Assembly: GCA_038496445.1 (NCBI GenBank)
Contig: JALMLS010000466.1
Coordinates: 806,001-870,000 of the forward strand
Reading direction: 5' to 3'
Length of the DNA: 64,000 nucleotides
From: Trichosphaerium sp. ATCC 40318
Lineage: Eukaryota; Discosea; Flabellinia; Trichosidae
In this document: in pieces, positions 55,702 to 64,000 of the stretch
How positions within the stretch are numbered: position 1 is the first letter of the stretch
Layout: each line of letters begins with the position of its first letter
The notes under the pieces: generated by a model
Told to the model about the DNA's origin: nothing
Database searches by the model: none
What the model saw: only the letters and a program-made list of their open reading frames with translations
Program-made: the position numbers and the translations under genes

Positions 55702-57511
55702 TTAATTAACAGAATCTTCCAAAGCGCGTTTTACAAGTGCTACAATTTCTGGACTATCAACTGATACTGGTTCATCAAAATCTATTTCTTGACCATCTAG
55801 TGTATATCCTCGTATTGGTTTAGGATGTTCCACTAGCTTCTGCGTCATGTGTTGCCTATTTTTTGTAAATATGTAAAAAAATAATAAAGTACATTAAAAG
55901 AAAAAAGTAGAGCGGAACTCTTACCAAGCATCTTGTCTTGCTGTTTGGACTTCAAACTTCCATACTCTTCCTAGTTTATGGTATTGATTCGATTGCATTA
56001 CAATCCACCTAGGCAGGAGTGAGTAGCGGGTTTTAAACAACGTTTGAGATGCGACGTACCTCTTCATTGCTTTCAATCTATTTATTCTTGACTTTGTCGA
56101 ATTTTTTCTTGCTGATTTAGAAAATAACTCAACAGAAAACATGAACAGGTCATCTCGCCTTTAAATTGTAAATATCACGTGATATATTTGATTAAAAAAA
56201 AGAATGTAAAAAATAAATGACGTACTCTACTTTATAATTATACTCTTCGGGTTCTTTTTCAACACCGTATCCAGAAAAATGTGATGCTATTACAAGACCT
56301 CTAAGTAAAGGACTACTTGTCTTCCAAAACACCTCAGCAATCGTAGTGTATAATATCTTAATCTCTCCTTTTCTATTTGAAAATGGCTCTTTTGGTTTGT
56401 TTAAAACCATAGATGAGAAGTCTCCAGGTGAATCAAGTGCGTGACTTTGTAAACTAAACTTAGGTCTTATAGGAGCGAACTCACCAGCTGTGCTTAGTAT
56501 ATCCATTTGTGTTTGTGGCTTTGGATTATTAAGTTTTGTCTCAAAGAGGACTGGGTTTCTTATTAATGGTGGAGGAGCAGTAATTGTTGTATGATGAGGA
56601 TTGTATGATCCTATATTATACGTTTGTGATGGGTCAGGCCAAGATTTCACTCCAAAACGTTGTTGGGCGTTGGTTTGTTGGTAATTAAATAGTGGCTAAA
56701 AAAAGCACGTGAGAATAGGGTTTATACTCCAAAAATATCAAGTTTAGTAGCGAACCTCTGGTGGTTTTTGAGGCATCTGTGGTTGATAATAATATGGAGG
56801 ATCATGTGGTTTTGGGTTCGTAGATATGAGTTGTTGCTTAATTGGTGTAAAGTTGAAAGCCGTTGTCCCTTGTTCCCTTTCACTACCATTTGTGTTATTT
56901 TTAATTTTTTCTTCTTCCTCGATTTGTTGCTGTAATAACCCAGGAGATAGTTTAAGAATTTCTGACTAAGTACCCAACAGTCAGTGTCGTTGTTTCAAAA
57001 AATAAAATAAATAAAATAATATTAACGTAAAACATAAATGAGTCAGACGAAGGCAATGGTAATGCACGTGCGTGCAGTAATATAATTTTGTTTTTCTGAA
57101 AAAAATTACTGTAAAAACGTGACAGCTAACCGTTGGGGGTAATTGAAGGGACGTCGAAGACATCATGCCGCTTAGTTGATCGAATTCTTGGGCACCTGGA
57201 GGAGCAGAAGTGTGCTATAGAACCAAATAAGAGAAAATTACACATGTTCGTTTAAACGCGATTACCCATAGTTTAGCCTCTTCTGCACTACCAAAAAAGC
57301 CGTTGGACCTCTCAATATGTTGCTGATCGTGATTTGATAAAGTATCAGCATTAGAACCGTTACTGTACTCCAGTATTTTTCCTGCGAAGCAGTTTTAGCA
57401 AACAACTTTATACTTTCACAAACCTAGCTCTGTCGCCGCGAGGTGTCTAAATTCATCAGAATAATCTATTTCTTCGAGATGAAAACGTTTAGCAGCTGGG
57501 ATATCAGCCAT
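55702..57511 (-). CDS. Mostly disordered protein, unrecognised
   Basis: Start at 57511 (MADIPAAKRFHLEEIDYSDE). The N-terminal two thirds are Gln/Asn/Pro-rich (LSPGLLQQQIEEEEKIK, KPHDPPYYYQPQMPQKPP, YNIGSYNPHHTTITAPPPLI). A more compact part follows (KGEIKILYTTIAEVFWKTSS, PLLRGLVIASHFSGYGVE, FMFSVELFSKSARK, GRVWKFEVQTARQDAW). It ends with PKPIRGYTLDGQEIDFDEPV ... LVKRALEDSVN. Composition suggests a nuclear regulator, but I recognise no domain. Its stop codon lies 30 bp from that of MCM9 (tail-to-tail), so the 3' UTRs must overlap. Confidence 0.6.
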
Positions 57512-57978
57512 TCTGGTTATTCTGTCGACAGACTGGCGAGCAAAATTCAGTAAACAGTCTCAAAAATTCAACAGCTGGTTGGTTTTGGTCTTGGAGAGCG
57601 TTAGCATACCATGCGACATGTTTACGTACGATTGGTTACATTGCTTTGGCAGTAGAGGAGCTCTACGTTATAAAAAGCGCCAATTACGATGGAGTACTTC
57701 AAAAAAGAAGTTAAAACAGTACAACATAGTGAACGCGCTTGTTCGTACATCAAAAACTCTAGAACCTGCGCACGTGGTTTTATGTATGGGATTAATAGCT
57801 TGTTTTGGTTTCGCAACGAAGTATTAGTACATGAAATAACCGTATCGTTCTAGTACTCGAAAACTAAAGATTGGCGTTTTTTCTTCCAGAAAAGCCCGTT
57901 AACTTCCCAAAACAATATTAACGCGTCGTAACAACTACCACCACAGCAGTAAATAGCTGGAACAGTACTAGAGTATCG
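57512..57978. other. Intergenic between divergent genes, nothing recognised
   Basis: A plus frame at 57579-57827 (82 residues) has no protein-like features. Promoters of both flanking genes should lie here. Confidence 0.4.
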
Positions 57979-60900
57979 ATGCACATTATAGCTACTGTAC
58001 TTGGTACAGTAATGCTAGCGTTTATTGTACAAGCGCAACTATGTCCTAATACTGCAAGTTGCATTGGCCCTAGCACACCAGATGCTTCTGTTTTTGGGCT
58101 TGCGCCAGGTGGTGCTACGAAAACTATTTCTATACTAACAGTGGGCGATTCTGGTACGTACAGCAATAGTACTATTCCGTTGACTTGTTAAATCAGTAAA
58201 CAACAAGCCGAACTCCACAGATCCTTACAGAATGGTTGGTTGGCCTGATGGTACCACTTGACGCGTCTAAAACCGTATACACCAACTTTTTTTAAGGAAT
58301 GGGTTCCATACTGAAACCAGGAGATCCCACTCGATTCATAGTAACGCTAAACCACGAAATGTCGTCGGATCGTGGAATTGAGCGTTCACATGGAGCAAAA
58401 GGTATTTTTGTACAAACCTTCTTTTGAGAAGCTGCTAAAAAGTCGTCTAGGTGGATTTGTTTCAATGTGGGAAATAGATAGACGCACATTAGAAGTATAC
58501 AAGGGCGAAGATTTAATAAGAAGCCCAGAACACTTGCATGTTGTCAATGGAGAAACTGTGCGAACTCTTTTGTTCATGATTTGGTTGTAATATTAAAACG
58601 TTTGGTAGACACTAGAAAGATTCTGCTCTGGTAACGTACCAGCTATATCTGCGCTTTACAACAGCAAGACCGGTCTTGGTACAATAGATCGAATGCACAT
58701 GGCAGGCAAGTTACTTTGGTTTTTTTCTGTCATTCTTCGCGAGATATTTTCTGATAATGTTACTGTTTTAGGAGAGGAAGTAGATAATGGACGTGCATTT
58801 GCTTGGGTTCTTACTGGTCCTTTCGCTCGTCACGCGTATCACTTACCACGTGCCGGTACTCTAAGGTTTGAAAATGTAATTGCTTGTCCTTTTGAACAAG
58901 ATAAAACATTTGTCGTAAGCCTAGGTACCTTTGGTTTCTTTTTTATAGCCTCAATGTAATTGGTTCTTAGACGACAGCCATACGGGCATAATGTATGCGT
59001 ACATTGGTACCAAGACTAGGTCTTCGGATCCTGTTACGGCAGCTGGATTAACAAATGGAAAACTGTACTGCGTTGACATAGAAGGTGTGTAGTATCACTC
59101 TCAATCTTCTTACAATTTTTCTTAGGTTATGATAGAGAAACTTCTACTGCAGAACCAACGCCTCATACGCCTTTCAGGTTTGCGGCAAACTTAGATATAC
59201 TCCTTGCTTATTTCATGTAGCCTAGTGGAGCTGGGAACAGATGGTGACGTTACAGGCATAAGCGGAGCAAGCTTGAAAGCTCAAGCTATTGTAAGAGGCT
59301 GTACCATCTTCCAGCGGCCTGAAGACGGCGCGTGGCAAGGTATATATCCTTATACACTCGATAGCTTTATAAAGCAATAACAACTATTGTAGAGGGCACA
59401 TTTGAAAGTGATGATCCTTCTCTTTTCTATTTTGCAACAACATCAATTCCACGTGTTTGGCTTTTGAATTTTACTGATATTGCAAACCCTGATCTTGGAG
59501 GTTTTGCTGGGGCTGTACTTGACCCTAGAAACCCGGAAATACGCCCAAATACTAATGATACTGGAAAAGCTTATGATAACCTTGGTACGCTTGTACATTC
59601 AAATAATCAAACTAACAATTGTAAGCTTGGACTGGTGGATATAGAGGTAGATTTTTTTATATTTGTGAAGATCATGGAGCAGGCAGCCAGAAAATTTGGC
59701 GTTATAATATTGATGCTGATGAACTCGTAAATATGGGTGATCATTCAAAGGGATTAGGTTCGAGGGAGTTCAGTGGTATCATATCAGCAGGTACTATTTA
59801 TTGTAAAACATAAGACTAAGGCTGCTCTTTTTGTTGTATGTAGTTCTCATCTTTCAAATAGCAAAGGTAATCGGGCCTGGTTGGTTTTTAGCAGTAGAGC
59901 AAGATCACGAGAATAAGCTATCCGATCCCGAACTTAGTGAAGGAGGCCAAATATTTGCTTTTTATGATGAAGTTGCAGCATATCCAGTACCTCCTGAAAT
60001 ATTCTCTTTTGATACTTCTACAATGGAAACTACTGTTACTATGGGTGAAACAATCACTTTTACAGTTGATGCATATGATTTTAATAACGGTGATGATATA
60101 CACTTTATTTACTACTTCGGAGATGGCGAAAGTGTACGTTTAGTTAGTATTAAAAAAGGGCTAATGTGATACCATCAATAGGCTATTGGAACAAACTCAA
60201 TAAGCCACGTTTATGGTGAAAACGTTGTTAACAAAGCAATAAGCGTTGAGGTTATTGTTAAAGATAGTACTGGACTACACACTACACGTATACTTAGGTA
60301 CATGAGACTGTTTTGTAAGGCTTTTCTTTAACCTTGTGGATTAGATTAAACGTAGTAGAACCAACAACACTTGCACCAACTACAAATCCACCAACACAGG
60401 CGCCAACAACACCTGCACCAACTACAAATCCACCAACACAGGCGCCAACAACAGAACCACTTGTATGAATGAATTTCATTCTACTGGTAAGTATACTAAC
60501 AATAATATTTAGCTCGATTCAACAAAGGGTGTTGTAGTACCAATATTGGAGTGTATTGAGCGTGTTGATTCAAACACATTCATAGCATACTTCGGACATA
60601 GAAGCTCTGGCCACATTCAGCCTGCTCAAAATGAATTCAGTCCAAGTCCAGTAGTACGCACTATGCCCGAGTTAAATTGCGTTCTTATATCTGTAGTTTC
60701 GTGGACAAGTGAGTTCATTCCATAATGGAAGTAGTATAAGATACCCAGGCAGTACTTTCACTGTAGAGTTTACAGAATCATCTTTGACATGGACTGTAAA
60801 TGGTCTTTCTGTTATTGCAGATACTTTCGACGCTAGACAATACTGCAACGTTAGTACGTATACCTCTAAAGAATAACCAAGGGCTTATAAAACGAATTGC

Positions 60901-61616
60901 GCTCTAATATTTCTTAGAAACATCAATGTCTTTTGAAATAACTCAAAATGGAGTACCAGAAGCTGATGTTTATCAAGATATCGTAAATGCTTTGAGTTTC
61001 GTATATAAATTCTCTCGAACTAGAATCTTTATAGAAGTGTCTCCTAAGCGAGAGGTTGTGACACCAACTATATTCATAGGTACACCAGTGTTTTGACAAA
61101 GTATTTTCGCCAACTTTTTATTGACATAATTTAGAACGTACATCACATACAGCAGTTGAGCCAAGGTGCGTTTATATTCGACTTTATTAAAGTAAGTGTA
61201 CTAATACTTTATTTTCAATAGTGCTGCTTCTCTTACATTACAAATTGTAAGCGATTTCCAAGACGATCCTACAATCCTCAATTCGAGGATGGGTGCTTCA
61301 AGAATTACGTATGTGTTCTTTTAGTTATGCTGCATTACTAATAAGTCACCCTTCCTTTAGAGCTGTGAACGTGCTACCAGGTAAAAACTCTGTCGAAGGC
61401 ATTGAAAAACCAAGTATAATACCTCGCCAATGCCAAGAGTATGAAGTAGATGCATCAGAATTTGTTTGTACGTGCTTCAGTGAAACTCCCTTCCAAAACA
61501 AACCGTTTACCTTTTCGCTAGTGTTCGGTTTACTATGTTTCACAGTAATCATTATTGCAGTTCTATTAGTTTATATTATCTATTTGTCTTACCGCAAACG
61601 CGTACGAAGCGAATAA
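57979..61616 (+). CDS. Type I membrane protein with PhoX-like (DUF839) ectodomain, PKD-like domain and Thr/Pro stalk
   Basis: Signal peptide MHIIATVLGTVMLAFIVQA. The next 450 or so residues follow a bacterial secreted family (DUF839/PhoX-like propeller): GATKTISILTVGDS, PTRFIVTLNHEMSSDRGIER, ISALYNSKTGLGTIDRMHMA, GRAFAWVLTGPFARHAYHLP, GTLRFENVIACPFEQDKTFV, GIMYAYIGTKTRSSDPVTAA and GLTNGKLYCVDIEG. Then come a PKD-like fold (PPEIFSFDTSTMETTVTMGE ... IHFIYYFGDGES), a PTTxAPTTNPPTQA stalk, a small beta domain (ILECIERVDSNTFIAYFGHR ... FTVEFTESSLTWTVNGL), further ectodomain, one transmembrane helix (SLVFGLLCFTVIIIAVLLVY) and a short basic tail (LSYRKRVRSE). Twenty or so short introns show it is resident in the eukaryotic genome. 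Calling the ectodomain bacterial-type is from memory of the family. Confidence 0.68.
60361..60452 (+). repeat. 42-bp tandem repeat encoding PTTxAPTTNPPTQA
   Basis: Two copies (60361-60402, 60403-60444) plus the start of a third, in frame (14 codons each), differing at one base. They code for a mucin-like Thr/Pro stalk in the PhoX-like gene. Confidence 0.85.
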
Positions 61617-61618
61617 CT

Positions 61619-62035
61619 ATGGCACGATTTTTGTTTACTCACTTTAGAAATAAACGCCCTCAACAAACTCCACAGCGTTGGGAAAGATACAGTGAGCGAC
61701 AAGACGCAATAAAAATGTTGTACAACAATTTTGAGGTTGTTTTGTAGTTTTTTTTTGTGCTGACGTATAATTGGCAACATCAGTTCAAGCGTTACCAACG
61801 ACATGTGGTGGCGGTTTGAAATGAAAAAAAATACGCAAAAACTGTTGTGAACTACCAAATCAAAAAGATCGGGCATGATCGTACTGTGCGAAGTCGGACT
61901 GGTAGTCCAAGAAAGAAACAAGCCTTTGAACAAAAGGAGACTCGTTGGGGAAAAAAACGTACGACTTTTTATAAAATAGCGCAGTCAGTATCAATAGCTC
62001 CTCATAATGAGTCTTTTGTTTACTGGAGTGTCTAG
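61619..62035 (+). CDS. Possible small basic protein
   Basis: The start at 61619 gives MARFLFTHFRNKRPQQTPQR, WERYSERQDAIKMLYNNFE; two introns can join it in frame to RYQRHVVA and to IGHDRTVRSRTGSPRKKQAF, EQKETRWGKKR. The protein is very basic with an Arg-rich start, as in mitochondrial ribosomal or import-related proteins, but no family is recognised. Its start is 2 bp after the previous gene's stop and its last exon would overlap the start of the next gene, so the 3' end is doubtful. Confidence 0.35.
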
Positions 62036-64000
62036 ATTAGGCCTACGCGCCAATAGACAAAGAACTGCAGTCGCTACTTCAGCGACTAGCAGTTCGCTTT
62101 CCTCCTCGCGGCACCACATTGGAGGTGTTACGAAACCAACAAAGTTCAAGACTTGGACAACTAGGCCAACCTTTTCGATTAGAGGATATTCTTCAGGTAT
62201 TATAGCGAAACGCGCTTTAAACTAACTATGGGTACACTAGCTGGGCAATTTTCGGAGCAAGAAGCAAGCATGGTTACTGCTGCTTGGCAAGGAGATTTAG
62301 AGGCGGTACGGCGTTAGAAACTCATAGGAGCTTATTCGCAAAAGGTTAAAGCAGCGATTGAAAAAGGCGTTAACGTTAATGGAAGTGATTACGACGGTAG
62401 AACAGCGTTGCATCTTGCTTGCGCTGGGGTACGTTTTTACAGAATCTCGACGCAGATGATTGAATTGTTTTCTTTAGGGACACATGGAGCTAGTAAAGTT
62501 TTTGGTAAAAAGTGGTGCCAAGGTTAATATAAAGGACAGATGGCACAATACACCACTTCAAGATGCTTTACTTGGCAAACACGACTCTTTGATAAAGTAA
62601 GTTCTTTTTTCAACTCGTACAGCCCAACAACTGACGCAATCGTAGGCATTTGCGTACTATGGGAGGTAGTATCTCTTCTGCACGCGCAGAGGAAATGCCA
62701 TCGCTATTTTGTGGCGCTGCAAATGAGGTACGGCTCGTTTAGTTTATTTTTTTCTAAAATGTGGTAAAAGGGCAACATCGAAGAGATGAACCGTCTCGTT
62801 GAAACAGGAGCTGAAGTTGATAAAGGTGATTACGATATGCGTACACCACTCCATTTAGCAGTTTCAGAAGGCCACGAACAGGCCGTTAAATGGCTCCTTG
62901 ATCACGGTATGATATTTTTTTTTACCTTAAGCGTAAAATTCTCTTAAATCTGCGAGTGTGCGCTAATAATTGTTAGGTGCTTCACCACAAGTTGTCGATA
63001 GATTTGGTTTTACGCCATTGATGGTAGCACAACAAAAAGAGAATTCGTAAGAGAAATATTAGGTAACCTTTAGACTCACTTTCGGCTTTGTAGAAATTTG
63101 GCAACTCTCTTAACACAACATGGCGCAGATGCAAGTGCTTATGACGTATACGCTTTCAGACATACTGCTGAATTCCGTACAACACTTGAACTCAGCTTAC
63201 CTTTAATCGCTGAAAGAGGTATACGCTATTTTTTTTTTTTTTCATTGTATTTTTCTAACATTTTAAAAATAGCTGGCTTTGACTACATCGAGGTTTGGGG
63301 TCCTACTGCTGATGGTTCTCAGTTGAAACTCTTCCAAGAATGGTTAGTATCTATTGTATAGTTAGCCTTGCTAATACTGACCGCGTTTAGCGCTTATTCT
63401 CCAGCGTATCAAACTAATATTCAAGAATTTCGTTCAACTCAAGATTCTTTCAAAGTTAAAAAAGGAGAAGGACTACTAGGTTCTGCATGGACTTTAAGTA
63501 AACCAAAGGCTTTCAAAACTATGAAAGATGCAGTATGTACTTTGTATTTTAACTGCTACATTAATGAATGATTAGAAACTTGGTAGTAGAGGCAAGACAA
63601 TTGAAGCTATTGGCATGAACTCAGGTACACTTTTAAACAAGAATTGAGCAATGTGCTCATCCTGATTTTTAGGTGTTATGATACCTGTTAAGGATCAAGG
63701 AGATGCCTATTTGGTTCTCGCTTGTTTTACTGAACTTGACACATGCGCTACTGATAAAAAGCTTGCTGCTGATTGGCCTCGCTTTAGCGTTTTCCTAAAT
63801 GGACTTATCTCTGCTGGAGTATTCAGAGAAGGTGTACGTGAAACAAGTTTTATTTTTTTATCATAATCTGACTATGTACACAATAGGAACCGGAGTTTTC
63901 TCCTTTAGCAAACAGATTTGAGTATAATATACCATCCAATCAAATGGCATCAGTATTTAGACATATTGTACAGCAAGGTGTCTTCTCACCAAGCACAGTT
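62007..64000 (+). CDS. Ankyrin-repeat and GAF-domain protein with mitochondrial-type leader (3' end outside)
   Basis: Exon 1 from 62007 (MSLLFTGVSRLGLRANRQRT...) is basic and Ser/Thr-rich and ends IRGYSS. A 44-nt intron (62197-62240, ACTAAC branch site) joins it in frame to AGQFSEQEASMVTAAWQGDL. Four or five ankyrin repeats follow: GSDYDGRTALHLACAG, GHMELVKFLVKSGAKVN, GNIEEMNRLVETGAEVDKGD, YDMRTPLHLAVSEGHEQAVK and DRFGFTPLMVAQQKEN. Then comes a GAF-like region: GFDYIEVWGPTADGSQLKLF, FKVKKGEGLLGSAWTLSKPK, GVMIPVKDQGDAYLVLACFT. The frame runs off the right edge at FRHIVQQGVFSPSTV. If exon 1 were left out, ATG 62228 in the same frame (MGTLAGQF) would start a cytosolic form. Confidence 0.75.

Overview
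The window is nuclear DNA from a compact, AT-rich, intron-dense eukaryote, most likely unicellular. The main signs are nearly back-to-back genes on both strands, dozens of spliceosomal introns mostly 35-100 bp long, bacterial-style operons absent, and a purely eukaryotic gene set (MCM9, NF-YA, YEATS4, L-type lectin, F-box proteins, mitochondrial presequences). I cannot fix the lineage. MCM9 and a phosphotyrosine-like adaptor lean towards opisthokont relatives, but a chlorophyllase-like hydrolase and an ankyrin-GAF protein do not help decide. Splice donors are very often GTACG(T) rather than GTAAGT, and at least four introns are GC-AG with the same GCACGT donor. I found no rRNA, tRNA, CRISPR array, transposon or virus.

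Layout, left to right. 1-9 kb: the 5' end of a phytanoyl-CoA dioxygenase-like gene, a secreted beta-lactamase-family serine hydrolase, YEATS4 head-to-head with a mitochondrial-type acetyl-CoA synthetase, and a C2-domain protein. 9-16.4 kb: about 1.1 kb of non-coding DNA, an F-box protein, a CCR4/nocturnin-like nuclease, and a WD40-type nuclear protein (tentatively TAF1C/Rrn6-like). 16.5-24.4 kb: a polytopic membrane protein, an amidohydrolase, a secreted proteinase K-type subtilisin, and an NDRG-family protein. 24.7-32.7 kb: a coiled-coil protein, the head-to-head heme pair coproporphyrinogen oxidase / ferrochelatase, and an F-box/WD40 protein.

33-43.5 kb: an ERGIC-53-like lectin with a Q/N-rich stalk, a potassium channel with four pore loops in one chain, a C2-CaMK kinase, and a chlorophyllase-like hydrolase. 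43.5-51.7 kb: NF-YA, BolA, a protein made of four 'DWY' repeats, a PH-domain adaptor with repeated tyrosine motifs, a small protein, and a Nudix protein. 51.8-64 kb: MCM9, an unrecognised disordered protein, a transmembrane protein with a bacterial PhoX-like ectodomain, a small basic protein, and an ankyrin-GAF protein with a mitochondrial-type leader that runs off the window.

Functional links: CPOX and FECH are two of the last three heme steps and share an 86-bp promoter. Several other pairs (YEATS4/ACS, Nudix/MCM9, chlorophyllase-like/NF-YA) also start from shared gaps of about 100-130 bp. The window otherwise reads as ordinary housekeeping, signalling and secretory genes. The most unusual items are the four-pore channel, the DWY-repeat protein and the splice-site biology. 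All gene models are hand-spliced from reading frame, splice signals and family similarity; exon edges in weakly conserved parts are approximate.
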